A program made the position numbers and the translations under genes. A stretch of DNA of 27,124 nt. Source: a virus. Below the pieces are notes generated by a model. It did no database searches. It had not been told where the DNA came from and was given only the letters and a program-made list of their open reading frames with translations. Below, one piece after another: positions 7,942 to 16,719 of the stretch (the stretch's first letter is position 1; the number at the start of each line of letters is the position of its first letter). The stretch is from positions 1-27,124 of IMG/VR virus record IMGVR_UViG_3300046529_000732. One strand, given 5' to 3'.

Positions 7942-8255
7942 GACGTTTTGGTTACCGGTGCTACTGGATCAGCAGCTACGACTGTGGTTGCACTTGCCGC
8001 TTCCACATACACCGCGCGTAAAGCGTCAAATTTACTGAAATCACCAGTCAATGCCGCTCGATGCGCCACCGCCAAATCTTCGTTGTCTTTCATATCGGCA
8101 TTTACTTTTGCAACGCCCATAATGAGTTGCGTAACATAGTCCTGGTCGGTTTGCACACTTTGCTCTGCAAGCGGTAGATAGAAATTCGACTTTTCGCGAG
8201 CATAGGTGATGCCAGCCAAAAGCCGCGGATCATCGATTTCGATTGTGAACTGCAT
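7938..8255 (-). CDS. Conserved small phage protein downstream of tail fibre
   Basis: This is a 105-residue protein. I prefer ATG 8255, which has AGGAG 8 nt upstream and lies 2 nt after the tail-fibre stop, over the longer frame that starts inside the fibre gene at 8303. It begins MQFTIEIDDPRLLAGITYAR, is mostly helical (DYVTQLIMGVAKVNADM) and ends in an Ala/Val/Thr/Pro-rich tail. Similar short proteins beginning with a strand and an ITYAR-like helix are common beside fibre genes of proteobacterial phages. No function can be given. It may belong to fibre assembly because it is coupled to both the fibre and the coiled-coil gene. Confidence 0.72.
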   Translation of the reverse strand: MQFTIEIDDPRLLAGITYAREKSNFYLPLAEQSVQTDQDYVTQLIMGVAKVNADMKDNEDLAVAHRAALTGDFSKFDALRAVYVEAASATTVVAADPVAPVTKTS

Positions 8256-8257
8256 TT

Positions 8258-11200
8258 TCAAGCTCCTGCTACTCGCCATTGTGCCGCAAATCCGTTGTAC
8301 CAAGCCAGAACATGATTGCTACCGCCACCAGCCGTAATGTTTGCTCCCCAAACAGCGGTGTTAGCATCATAAAACATGCACATCATACCGTCTACACCAG
8401 TAGGACGACTCGCGAAAGCGATCGGGGTTATAACTACCGATTTGTTTAAATTAACCGAGTCTGCATATACGCCATTCAAAACAGTAAGAGTGCCGGTCCC
8501 TCCGGGTGAAACGCCAGAACCAATAGCTACGCGGTCATCAAAATGAACGGTACCCGCATTAGTCCAAATCGCATAATCGTTCCCGCCACCAGCCGCGGTT
8601 TGGCTCGCTACATAAAGCGCGATATTTGTTCCGATCACTCCGCCGCCTGTCTTTCCTGCGGAGTCGATATAAACACCGTAGCCGCTGTTTAATGTGCCCG
8701 AATGCCCATAAGTGTACTGGTGATAAGACGCTATAAGGTTCTGTACGTTTACATTGCCGCCTACAGTGCTGGCTTTCGTAACAGAGGCGGCGATTGATCC
8801 GGTAGTGTTGTTTGATGTCGGCGTATATGAAAATGTAGTTGTAAACGAAGTGGTCAAAGCGGATAGCGTTGGGCTACTGGAAACCCCCGTAGCTGAAAAA
8901 TTCGATGATTGGCCCCCAACAATTAAAGGCGTGGTTATCGTGGGCGAACTATCGAAAACAAGCTTGCCAGTGCCAGTCGCTCCGGTACTAGTAACACCCT
9001 CAACCGTTAGATGGCCACTTAAATTCGTGGCACCACTTACAGTGAAATCAACGGTGCTGCCGCCACCTATATAAACTCGCTGGTTTGATGTCCCGGTACC
9101 ATATGGAAAAATGTATTGATTTGCACCATCGTTATACAGCGCTTCCTTTTGCGTTGCCCCGCCAACATACATATACAGAACATCAACAGCCATCCCAAAA
9201 TATGTTGAAGCTCCGTTAACACTCCCGAAAGTATGCAAGGTATTACGATAATAATTTTGCTGGTCGCCTGCTCCGCCAAGGTATATTGCAACGTGGCCAG
9301 CATCGTCCCAAAGACGGGTGTAGCCGCTACCATTATCAACGACAACTTTATTGTTTGACGAATATGATCCCAACACACCAATATTGCCGCTAGTATCTAC
9401 CCCCAACTTATTACCTGTCGAACCTGTAGACGTGTTTGCTGTGGCCAGACGGAAAATTCCGCTTTGCGAAAACGCCAGCCAGCCGCCGTCTGTTGTGTCT
9501 ACAAGAGCAAGCAGTGGAGAACTCGAAGCCGATGTAATAATTGCAACTTCGTTGGGTACCTGTAAAGTACCCAATAATAGAGTATTTTTACTAGCGTTAA
9601 TCGAGAGTGCATCGGCCCCGGCGATTTGAAGTGTAACCGTCGAGCCGTTGATCCCAATATCTTTGTAAGCACCGGTGCCAGTATAATCCACTCCTTCGAT
9701 CTTTACACCGTTTGTTGAATTGGTTAAACGAAAAGTTGCATTGCTGGCATTATCGCTTGGGTTTATCAAAAGTCCAGTTGCACCAGCCCCAGCCGCAACC
9801 TTTGGATATGCAGATGCTCCGAAAAGACTAACTGCATAAGTATTACCTGAAGACACATGCAAACCAGAAGCATCGAATTTTCCAACATGAACTGTCGAGC
9901 TAGATCCAACGTCAAATCCTATATAATTACCAGTATCGACCTGTATGAACAGTGGAGTATCATTGGTATATAGATAACCAGCGAGATTGTCAGACCCCAT
10001 AGCCATGTAACGCGCAGAGGATGTTGGATAATCTCCATAGACAGCGATTTCGTTGTAGACGGACCTGAGCGAGGCTATACCCTGATAACTGGCATTCGGG
10101 TTGGCCGATCCATCATAGCTTTGAGCAATAACTCCGGTCGTAATAAGACTGCCACTGAACTTGCCCGTGCCGGTCACGTCGAGAGTAGCTGACGGGTTGA
10201 TCGAGGTGCTGCCGATCCCGACATTACCACCAAGTGGATTTATTAGTAGTCTACTTGGACTTCCACCAGCGGTATCTTGGATGACGCCAGTATATCCATA
10301 AGTGCTATCGTTGTAGTAACCCAACGAGAGCCGGTAAGCCGTATTGTCTGTTGCCTCACCTATCTGGACCTGCTTTGCAGTCGCAGCGGTCGTGGGGGTT
10401 GTCGCCGAATAGAAAACAGAGTTATTGCTATTGACAAGTATATCGCCCGAAGTGCTGATCGAAAATTTGGATGCGCTAGAGATTTGAAAGTCGAGACTGC
10501 TGCCGCCAATAATTAAAGGTTGATAACTTAACGCTCCGGTATTATCTACACCTTCAATATAAGCGCTACCGCTCGCTGTGGTCCACATACGAATGGCTCT
10601 ATTAGAGCCGTGTATTAATGCAGAAGTTGTAACACCATCTGTTGCAGCAATATCAAGACTTCCTGCCACATGCAAGCCAGCAGCATCAAACCTTCCGATC
10701 TCAGTACTAAATCCAATGTCAAATGCTATAAAGTTCCCGGTATTGACCTGCAAACGAAGCTGACTACTATTGCTATATAAATAACCAGCGCCATCTTGAT
10801 GCCCTATGGCTGTAAAGTCTGTGCTGCTGGTCGGGTAGTTTCCATAAACGGCTATCTCGTTGTAGACGGAATTGAGCGAAGCAATACCTTGAGTGTTGCC
10901 AGCATTTGGATTAACCGATCCATCATAACTTTGAGAAATAGCTCCGGTCGCAATCGTCGTACCGCTTAGCGTCAACGAGTTTATAGTAGCAGCGGTCCCG
11001 CCCAACGAAACAGTAGTCGAGCCAATTGTCAACGACGAATTAGTTAGCGAGAATTGGTTTCCCGTCAACGTTAAACCAGCACCAGCCGAATAGGTGCCCG
11101 CTCCCGAAATCTGCGCGAAAGTCAACGCGGTAGTTCCAAGTGTAATACTAACGGTTGAGCAGGTCCATTGAGTGTTAGCGTTAACCGTGCCTTGTTGAAC

Positions 11201-12289
11201 AAATAAAGTTGCTTGAGTAATCTCGGGTGCAGTGTCGGCATCGGTTGATCTGGTCCAAGCACCAGCCGCCGAGACATAAATACCATTCTGTGAGCCAGTG
11301 GTTTGATTTTTAACTAAAACTCGTGAAGCAGAAGTCAACACCCCATCGATCGTCTGTTCACCAGATAATGTTATATTCGCGGTGGTTGCAACTACGACCG
11401 GCAGTTTCCACTTCAAACCCGTACTAAAATTATCAACATAAGATTTGATCGCGCTCTGGGCAGGAACCAACGTTGCACTATTTGCGGCAAGTGTAGCATC
11501 AGTATCTATAACCGATGCAAGAAGGACCGCGCCAGTTCCGCTAACACCATTCGACAGATCACTCGCCGCCAACGCTGACGAACCACCCAGGGATATCGCG
11601 TGGCCGGCTACCGTTACTGACGAATTAGCCAGCATCGTATTAGTAACAGACCCAGTATCGCCAGAAGAGATTAAGTTAAACGAACCTGCCGCTACATTCG
11701 GCAACTGAAAACTAGGTCTATTTGAATTAGGTATAGTTGTAATGATTTGTGCATAATGATTAGCAACGCCATCGCCCGAAAGAATCCTTATACCACCTGG
11801 TGTAGATGCTGAACCGGCGGCTATAAGACCACCACTCGCGAAAATTGACCCATTTACTATAAGATTATTAGAAGTACCACTACCAATCGTAACCGTCGTG
11901 CCGTCGTCAGTAATTAAACTATCAACTAGCCCAACAGCGCCGCTTGCTTTTGGAACTTGATTTAACGTCATCCCACCGGATAACGTCGTATTTTCTGCAA
12001 GTGGTGTAAAGATAATCTGCGCGCTACCGGACAAGCTAATCGGCGTACCAACACCAGCCGTTGAAAGAAATACCGTGGTGCGAGTTAGTGTTGGTCCCGT
12101 TGAACTATAAGTTCCGCGCCCCGTCTCGCTGTTTGCACCGTCCTGGATTGAATAAGTTCCAACATCCCCATTAACTGCACCGGCACCAGCAGGCGTAAAA
12201 AACCCAACAACCGCTGCACCAATAGCAATCGCGCCGGTTCCCGTCGTTGCTGTCGTAAACCGGCAGAGATTAAAGGACTTATCGGCCAT
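8258..12289 (-). CDS. Large tail fibre / host-recognition protein
   Basis: This 1343-residue protein is the largest in the window; ATG 12289 follows GAGGA with 7-nt spacing. The first ~95 residues form a typical fibre N-terminal virion-anchoring domain (GRGTYSSTGPTLTRTTVFLS). Around residues 275-390 is a second recognisable fibre module (FSTGLKWKLPVVVATTANIT, RVLVKNQTTGSQNGIYV, WTRSTDADTAPEI). Much of the remainder is Ser/Thr/Gly-rich beta sequence with two copies of a ~95-residue module. The end reads VLAWYNGFAAQWRVAGA. No GLU-type S74 intramolecular chaperone was recognised at the C-terminus. It presumably mediates adsorption; trimerisation is inferred from the family. Confidence 0.88.
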   Translation of the reverse strand: MADKSFNLCRFTTATTGTGAIAIGAAVVGFFTPAGAGAVNGDVGTYSIQDGANSETGRGTYSSTGPTLTRTTVFLSTAGVGTPISLSGSAQIIFTPLAENTTLSGGMTLNQVPKASGAVGLVDSLITDDGTTVTIGSGTSNNLIVNGSIFASGGLIAAGSASTPGGIRILSGDGVANHYAQIITTIPNSNRPSFQLPNVAAGSFNLISSGDTGSVTNTMLANSSVTVAGHAISLGGSSALAASDLSNGVSGTGAVLLASVIDTDATLAANSATLVPAQSAIKSYVDNFSTGLKWKLPVVVATTANITLSGEQTIDGVLTSASRVLVKNQTTGSQNGIYVSAAGAWTRSTDADTAPEITQATLFVQQGTVNANTQWTCSTVSITLGTTALTFAQISGAGTYSAGAGLTLTGNQFSLTNSSLTIGSTTVSLGGTAATINSLTLSGTTIATGAISQSYDGSVNPNAGNTQGIASLNSVYNEIAVYGNYPTSSTDFTAIGHQDGAGYLYSNSSQLRLQVNTGNFIAFDIGFSTEIGRFDAAGLHVAGSLDIAATDGVTTSALIHGSNRAIRMWTTASGSAYIEGVDNTGALSYQPLIIGGSSLDFQISSASKFSISTSGDILVNSNNSVFYSATTPTTAATAKQVQIGEATDNTAYRLSLGYYNDSTYGYTGVIQDTAGGSPSRLLINPLGGNVGIGSTSINPSATLDVTGTGKFSGSLITTGVIAQSYDGSANPNASYQGIASLRSVYNEIAVYGDYPTSSARYMAMGSDNLAGYLYTNDTPLFIQVDTGNYIGFDVGSSSTVHVGKFDASGLHVSSGNTYAVSLFGASAYPKVAAGAGATGLLINPSDNASNATFRLTNSTNGVKIEGVDYTGTGAYKDIGINGSTVTLQIAGADALSINASKNTLLLGTLQVPNEVAIITSASSSPLLALVDTTDGGWLAFSQSGIFRLATANTSTGSTGNKLGVDTSGNIGVLGSYSSNNKVVVDNGSGYTRLWDDAGHVAIYLGGAGDQQNYYRNTLHTFGSVNGASTYFGMAVDVLYMYVGGATQKEALYNDGANQYIFPYGTGTSNQRVYIGGGSTVDFTVSGATNLSGHLTVEGVTSTGATGTGKLVFDSSPTITTPLIVGGQSSNFSATGVSSSPTLSALTTSFTTTFSYTPTSNNTTGSIAASVTKASTVGGNVNVQNLIASYHQYTYGHSGTLNSGYGVYIDSAGKTGGGVIGTNIALYVASQTAAGGGNDYAIWTNAGTVHFDDRVAIGSGVSPGGTGTLTVLNGVYADSVNLNKSVVITPIAFASRPTGVDGMMCMFYDANTAVWGANITAGGGSNHVLAWYNGFAAQWRVAGA
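9850..10945 (-). repeat. Internal duplicated module of the tail fibre gene
   Basis: Two homologous segments lie at about 10660-10945 and 9850-10137. They encode modules starting with (I/V)(S/A)QSYDGS, sharing SVYNEIAVYG(N/D)YPTSS, GYLY(S/T)N, and ending with (R/K)FDA(A/S)GLHV. They are about 270 residues apart and clearly diverged at both DNA and protein level. The arrangement is a duplicated beta-structural unit in the fibre shaft. Confidence 0.75.
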
Positions 12290-12292
12290 AAG

Positions 12293-12733
12293 TTAATCCT
12301 CAGTAACCAAACCGGCCGCAGTTGTCAACTGGGGAGTAACCCCGTTCCCAGTTACGATATTTGGTGTCACGGTTCCCGAATATAACAAAACACCAGCACC
12401 GCTCAATGCCGTACCAATTCCAAAATGAGTAACAGTCCCAGAGCCACCAGTACCAGCAGGAAAATTAACCGCTGAGGTCAAATTAACACTATTCCCACTT
12501 ACCGTAAACCCAGACCCCGATCGGGCTACTGCAATTCTTGCATAACTCGTATAGGCCGCCTCACTGGTAGTTTGATCTCCCGCTTCACCGGGATCGGCGG
12601 TATGCAATGACAAATACAAACTTCCCGCAACAGTGCTTCCCCGCAACCCGGTCGCATCGCCGATATTAGCTGCATTCGTATTATTAAACAAAAGTAACAG
12701 AAGGGCATTTTCCCAAGAATTTGACTTACTCAT
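12293..12733 (-). CDS. Conserved phage virion / fibre-associated protein
   Basis: This 146-residue beta-rich protein starts at ATG 12733 with GGGAG about 8 nt upstream. It contains the conserved signature SLYLSLHTADPGEAGDQTTS, followed by AYTSYARIAVARS and GGSGTVTHFGIGTALSGAG. Proteins with this LHTADPGEAG signature are widespread in tailed phages and are often annotated as tail fibre or tail-collar-like structural proteins. The exact role is unsettled. It lies directly before the large fibre gene with a 3-nt gap, so an association with fibre attachment is reasonable. Family recognition is good and function is uncertain. Confidence 0.78.
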   Translation of the reverse strand: MSKSNSWENALLLLLFNNTNAANIGDATGLRGSTVAGSLYLSLHTADPGEAGDQTTSEAAYTSYARIAVARSGSGFTVSGNSVNLTSAVNFPAGTGGSGTVTHFGIGTALSGAGVLLYSGTVTPNIVTGNGVTPQLTTAAGLVTED

Positions 12734-12736
12734 TCC

Positions 12737-13150
12737 CTAGCTCCCATTTTGGAAACGTAACGTTGAAGTGTTGAGTAGGAATTGCCCATTAATAGAAACC
12801 ACATCGCGACCAAAATCCACAAACGCAACTAATTCGTCCAACATAGCCAAACTATCATGCGACCTATAATAAACCGCGCCCGCACCTGTTATTGTAGACA
12901 ACGACCAAGCAACCAATCCAAATAAAACCTCCAAATTATTATTCTTCTTAACCGACACTGGAACCAACAACCCGCCCGGCTTATAACCAATACCAGATAC
13001 TTCATAACTAATATTCGATCGCCGACTATGGGCTTCTTTATTTGGCACATAGTTGGAAGTCACCAGCATCACCTTAAACGCATCTTTAGTAAAATCAACA
13101 TTCCCGCCAAGGGTGTCTTCAAGTATGGAATTATAGATCACTGATGGCAT
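12737..13150 (-). CDS. Conserved phage structural protein (DAFKVMLVTS family)
   Basis: This 137-residue protein has the N-terminal signature VDFTKDAFKVMLVTSNYVPN followed by SRRSNISYEVSGIGY. I recognise this pattern from many proteobacterial tailed phages, where such genes sit near fibre or decoration genes. The protein is beta-rich with AVYYRSHD and VAFVDFGRDVVSINGQF near the C-terminus. No membrane segment or enzymatic motif is present. ATG 13150 is adjacent to the preceding TAA, so translation probably continues by re-initiation. Function is unknown; a small virion-surface or fibre adaptor role is inferred from neighbours. Confidence 0.75.
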   Translation of the reverse strand: MPSVIYNSILEDTLGGNVDFTKDAFKVMLVTSNYVPNKEAHSRRSNISYEVSGIGYKPGGLLVPVSVKKNNNLEVLFGLVAWSLSTITGAGAVYYRSHDSLAMLDELVAFVDFGRDVVSINGQFLLNTSTLRFQNGS

Positions 13151-14215
13151 TTAATTTTCAACAACATTTGCAACCAGATTCCCCGCCCCGTCCCGGCTTG
13201 TAGTAATTGTCTTCGTTCTCGGAACCGTTGCACCGTTATCAACAATCAAATTAATCGGCGGTAAAACAGTTTCCTTTTTCCATTCAGGAATAGCCGCCGA
13301 CTCTGCCAGCAACGATATCCCTCTACCAATAACCGGAGCAACATCATCTGGTGCAACAAGTGGAACCGCAGCCGCCAACAATCCCCTATCAACGCAGTCT
13401 GCAACCAACTTAGCGATTGTATCTGAATTTGGTGGTTCCCCCGGCGGCCCACGTTCGCCATCCCTTCCAACCAACACCCCAAGCGTTATAGTCTTACCGT
13501 TAGTTAACGTTAGAATCCCATTACCTTCCCTATCAACAAATCCACCAACTACGTCCGCTCCATCAGTTCCATTCTTGCCAGCAATACCCGGTTCCCCAGG
13601 ATTTCCATCCTTGCCATCAATTCCGTCTTTACCGTTTATACCGTCTTTACCATCAATACCATTAATACCATCTATTCCATCCCTACCGTCTTTGCCATTC
13701 AAGCCGTCTTTACCGGCTAAACCAATTTCTCCATCTTTTCCATCTATTCCATTTTCGCCGTTCTTCCCGTCAACGCCATTTATTCCATCTTTTCCATCCT
13801 CTCCATCAATTCCATCTTTACCATCTATTCCTGAAATTCCCTGAATACCTTGTTCCCCCTGCAAACCTGCTTCTCCATCTTTACCGGGCAATCCATCAAT
13901 ACCCGCAATTCCTTGTTCGCCTGTAAATCCACGTTCACCTTGAATGCCTGGTGCACCTTCTTTTCCTTCCGGCCCCGGCTCACCATCCTTAACATGCTCA
14001 ATTACAATCTCTGCCCGAGCCAAAAACCCGTTCACAATATCCCTAAGCTCAACTCGAAGTTCAGTATTCTCTCTCTTTATATCCGCAATGATTGCGTCGC
14101 GATGAGCTAATGCAAGCTCATGCTCTCGCTGCCACTCGCGGCGTTCATTCTTAATAATACCTCCCAACGCTTCTGCAAGCGCCTCAGGAAGCAGATCGTC
14201 AATTGTTGTTGGCAA
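13151..14215 (-). CDS. Collagen-like (Gly-X-Y) fibre protein
   Basis: I prefer TTG 14215 (AGAAGG 9 nt upstream, 354 residues) over GTG 14242; either way the gene overlaps the portal 3' end. The first ~75 residues are helical and charged (LLPEALAEALGGI, REWQREHELALAHRD), likely a trimerising coiled coil. Residues 78-219 are 48 uninterrupted Gly-X-Y triplets. The early triplets contain proline; the middle is dominated by GKD, GID and GIN units, a charged, low-proline composition typical of bacterial and phage collagen-like proteins. A second short GERGPPGEP stretch follows a beta segment. Such proteins form trimeric fibres on phage heads or tails. Its place right after the portal leaves head or neck location open. 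Confidence 0.88.
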   Translation of the reverse strand: MPTTIDDLLPEALAEALGGIIKNERREWQREHELALAHRDAIIADIKRENTELRVELRDIVNGFLARAEIVIEHVKDGEPGPEGKEGAPGIQGERGFTGEQGIAGIDGLPGKDGEAGLQGEQGIQGISGIDGKDGIDGEDGKDGINGVDGKNGENGIDGKDGEIGLAGKDGLNGKDGRDGIDGINGIDGKDGINGKDGIDGKDGNPGEPGIAGKNGTDGADVVGGFVDREGNGILTLTNGKTITLGVLVGRDGERGPPGEPPNSDTIAKLVADCVDRGLLAAAVPLVAPDDVAPVIGRGISLLAESAAIPEWKKETVLPPINLIVDNGATVPRTKTITTSRDGAGNLVANVVEN

Positions 14216-15629
14216 AGCGAAGCAACCTTCTAGAAAGATCACCTACAAGAGAATTGTTTGTAGTTTGATCTGGATTTGGAACAGAACTTGGGGCCGGATT
14301 TGGGTCCGAAGTCGAATTCGGGGCCGGGTTTGGCGGCGAACCTTTACTAAACGGATCAGCGGATTGATCCCGCTTTGCAAGGGCTGCAAGACTATAATTC
14401 TGTTGCTGCAAGTAAAGGGCATCGCCGCCAGTTTTCGGCGCAAGCCCAATTCTTCCTCTTGCTTCATTCGGTTCAATAATCGCCGAACTAACCCCATCGC
14501 TAAGATACTTCATCATCGTTGCTGCGTCCATACGCAGCAAACCATCTAAATCAAACTCAACAGTCCAGTCATTCGGTAAATTCAATCCTTCATCGAGGCA
14601 CAACTCAATTGCTTCAATGTGGATTTGCAAACAAGATTGGTAGTATTGAGTTTCCAGCGCGTCGATATTGGTATTTGTTGGAAGCGCGCCCACTCCCGCT
14701 TTATAGGCTGGAACCCCATAACTAGCGGCAATTGTTTCCGCAGTCCACTTCAATTGGTCTATCAATTGTGCATCAATCGGCGTAACTGACATTGGGTTAT
14801 AAGTAAGCCCATCCCCCAGAACCGCCACAAATCCAACATTACTTCCCGTAAACCGTTGTTGCCAATCAGCCTTAAGCCGTTCAGCGGTATCGTTGTCGAT
14901 TTTTCCAGGGGCCGTCAAAATCCCCCCAGGATTTGCCCCATTTCTAAAGAACTGTGCCGAATGCTCCTGAATTCGAAGCCCTTGGGTTGCAACCAATCCA
15001 TTTGCAACAATCGGACCTAGGCCACAAAGAGGATGAAAGAAACAATTCCAACGATCGTGGATGATTTCGCTCGCCGGTACATTTACATTTTCTAAAATCC
15101 CCGCCAAGTTATCGGTATGAAGTTCATAGAAAACATCCCCACTATCCGCAACGAGCGGGCGAACCCGGCGGGGATCGAGAATATACAAACCAACAACAAC
15201 ATTGCGATTGTCACGTTCTTTTAGAATATACGTATTCCCCGCGTTCAGTTTACTATTCAACCAATTCTCGAAGAACTGGATTCTATTCTGGAAATGGTTT
15301 GGTTTTGATAAAACTGGCGACCAAGCGGGGTTCGATGCTTCTTCCCAAATATTAGCATCCGAAGTTTGCGTCATCAGCTTCATTCGCATCTTGGCAATAT
15401 CGGAGCAAATCAAACTTATGCACCGAAAAACCGTTACATTCATAACGACATGATCGGCGCGAACTTCCAAGTTCCGTTGCCAAGCCCCAGCAAAAGGTTC
15501 TCGGATCAACGGCCACCAGCCACCACTACCCGCGCCATAGCCAACAATATTACTTGCGACCATTGGCGCGACGGGAGCTTTAGTAACCGGAACCAATGCA
15601 TTCCGAACGCGAGCTAGAAGATTTGCCAC
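14199..15629 (-). CDS. HK97-family portal protein
   Basis: This 476-residue protein starts with GTG 15629, 8 nt after the previous stop. It forms the dodecameric portal through which DNA is packaged. Visible family features are VFRCISLICSDIAKM near residue 70, then LSKPNHFQNRIQFFENWLNS and LNAGNTYILKERD around 107-142, GLGPIVANGLVAT, FFRNGANPGGILTAPG around 226-241, and SYGVPAYKAGVGALPTNTNI around 304-323. The C-terminal ~60 residues are disordered, Pro/Asn/Ser-rich (PNPAPNSTSDPNPAPSSV). Length is normal for the family. Portal genes usually lie directly between terL and protease/capsid; here it follows the capsid and a 4-kb glycan cassette. Confidence 0.93.
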   Translation of the reverse strand: MANLLARVRNALVPVTKAPVAPMVASNIVGYGAGSGGWWPLIREPFAGAWQRNLEVRADHVVMNVTVFRCISLICSDIAKMRMKLMTQTSDANIWEEASNPAWSPVLSKPNHFQNRIQFFENWLNSKLNAGNTYILKERDNRNVVVGLYILDPRRVRPLVADSGDVFYELHTDNLAGILENVNVPASEIIHDRWNCFFHPLCGLGPIVANGLVATQGLRIQEHSAQFFRNGANPGGILTAPGKIDNDTAERLKADWQQRFTGSNVGFVAVLGDGLTYNPMSVTPIDAQLIDQLKWTAETIAASYGVPAYKAGVGALPTNTNIDALETQYYQSCLQIHIEAIELCLDEGLNLPNDWTVEFDLDGLLRMDAATMMKYLSDGVSSAIIEPNEARGRIGLAPKTGGDALYLQQQNYSLAALAKRDQSADPFSKGSPPNPAPNSTSDPNPAPSSVPNPDQTTNNSLVGDLSRRLLRFANNN

Positions 15630-15637
15630 AGGCTTAT

Positions 15638-15916
15638 TTACTCTTCCGGTTGCATATCGCGGCGAGTATACCGGCCAAATTGATTTTCACCAATAGTCCC
15701 AGTAACTGTAACATCCTGGGTATCCGCAGCCGGCTCAGATTCTTTTAGCGGTTGCATAACCCGAGTTGTGGTTGTCCGGACCGGCTTTTCAACGTAATTC
15801 TCTGCCGTTCCAAGAGCAATAAGCGCTCGGGCTTCGTGCGATCGAACCTCGATAACATCCCCAGCATTATCCCTATACAGCTTCTTCAGTAACGTCACCT
15901 TAACCTTGTCAGCCAT
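15638..15916 (-). CDS. Small conserved protein upstream of portal
   Basis: This is a 92-residue protein. ATG 15916 is preceded by AGGAGAAG with 7-nt spacing and is clearly preferred over the longer frame starting at 15958. It begins MADKVKVTLLKKLYRDNAGD and continues VIEVRSHEARALIALGTAE, a short beta-helix unit of a type often seen in phage structural regions, where an ALI-LGTAE helix ends the domain. The C-terminal half is polar and probably disordered, with many Thr and Glu. It overlaps the end of the KpsC-like gene by 8 nt and precedes the portal by 8 nt. Function is unknown; it may be a small virion component or a scaffold-like factor. Confidence 0.75.
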   Translation of the reverse strand: MADKVKVTLLKKLYRDNAGDVIEVRSHEARALIALGTAENYVEKPVRTTTTRVMQPLKESEPAADTQDVTVTGTIGENQFGRYTRRDMQPEE

Positions 15917-16718
15917 AGCTAACTTCTCCTGCTTTGGTGTTGTCCACGATTTCTTCAATCGTCTTCATCCAGAACTGCGCCGTCCCGCTTTTCATTTCAT
16001 CCAACGTAAAGTGTTGGCTTGCAAGCGATCTAATCCAACGATTGCGCCCCGGAGTAATCGGATTTTCCAAGTCTAAATCCAATCTTCCAACTGGGGCCGC
16101 CGCGCAGGTTCTTTGCACAAACACTGGAATTCCAGAAATAACTGCATCCACAGCAACGTTACTCGAATGCGTAACAACAGCCCACGCTCCAAGCAAATCA
16201 TTCCGAAGGGGCCGTTGCGCATCCCGTTCCCGAATTCGAAGCGGACGATCAATTCTACTGCACGCAAATATCATTTCCGGAATAATCTTCGCACACCAAC
16301 CCGCCACGTCAATTCCCAATGCCATTCCAAAATGAACCCCAGGCATTGCCAACAGAACATGACCACCGACTTTTCGCCAAGGAATAAGACTGGCAGTTGG
16401 AGCCTTGAGGTTCATTCCCTCCGACAAATAAATCGGGGTCATTGACCTATAAGTCATCCGATAATAGCCCCGACTTGTTCCCCGAGCCGGGTCCCAAAAT
16501 CCGTTGTCGATGTGCCAAAATGGTCTATTCTGTTTGATTGCGTTTGGAATTGCTTCAAGGGCTGTCCACTCTTGGCCCCAAACAACAAACGGATGCTCAT
16601 CTTCCGGTGGAACACCAACAACCACCTTTCTCACTTCATTCTTAAAACCCGCATTCAAGGCTTCCATTATCATACTTGTCTTAATAGTCCGATCTGGTGT
16701 AATACATAAATAATACAC
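15909..16718 (-). CDS. Capsule-polysaccharide-type glycosyltransferase-like protein (KpsC/KpsS-like)
   Basis: This is a 269-residue protein with a GTG start at 16718, one base after the FkbM stop. The N-terminus MYYLCITPDRTIKTSMIMEA suggests a Rossmann-like strand-helix start. The clearest signature is HSSNVAVDAVISGIPVF at residues 184-200, the nucleotide-sugar-site-type motif seen in KpsC/KpsS capsule enzymes and related GT-B folds. It is followed by DLENPITPGRNRWIRSLA and QHFTLDEMKSGTAQFW (216-250), an arrangement familiar from phage and capsule homologues. It likely transfers or handles a sugar; donor and acceptor are unknown. It is the last enzyme of the glycan cassette before the portal block. 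Confidence 0.68.
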   Translation of the reverse strand: MYYLCITPDRTIKTSMIMEALNAGFKNEVRKVVVGVPPEDEHPFVVWGQEWTALEAIPNAIKQNRPFWHIDNGFWDPARGTSRGYYRMTYRSMTPIYLSEGMNLKAPTASLIPWRKVGGHVLLAMPGVHFGMALGIDVAGWCAKIIPEMIFACSRIDRPLRIRERDAQRPLRNDLLGAWAVVTHSSNVAVDAVISGIPVFVQRTCAAAPVGRLDLDLENPITPGRNRWIRSLASQHFTLDEMKSGTAQFWMKTIEEIVDNTKAGEVSYG

Positions 16719-16719
16719 T

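Noticed and set aside
13575-13844. Plus-strand proline/serine-rich open frame across the Gly-X-Y region
   Set aside because: It is the antisense of GGN-rich collagen codons; the Pro/Ser periodicity is simply the reverse complement of Gly-X-Y, with no ribosome-binding site and opposite to all neighbours.
13560-13990. Tandem DNA repeats resembling a CRISPR or satellite array
   Set aside because: The 9-18-bp periodic patterns come from Gly-X-Y coding; there are no constant repeats with unique spacers.
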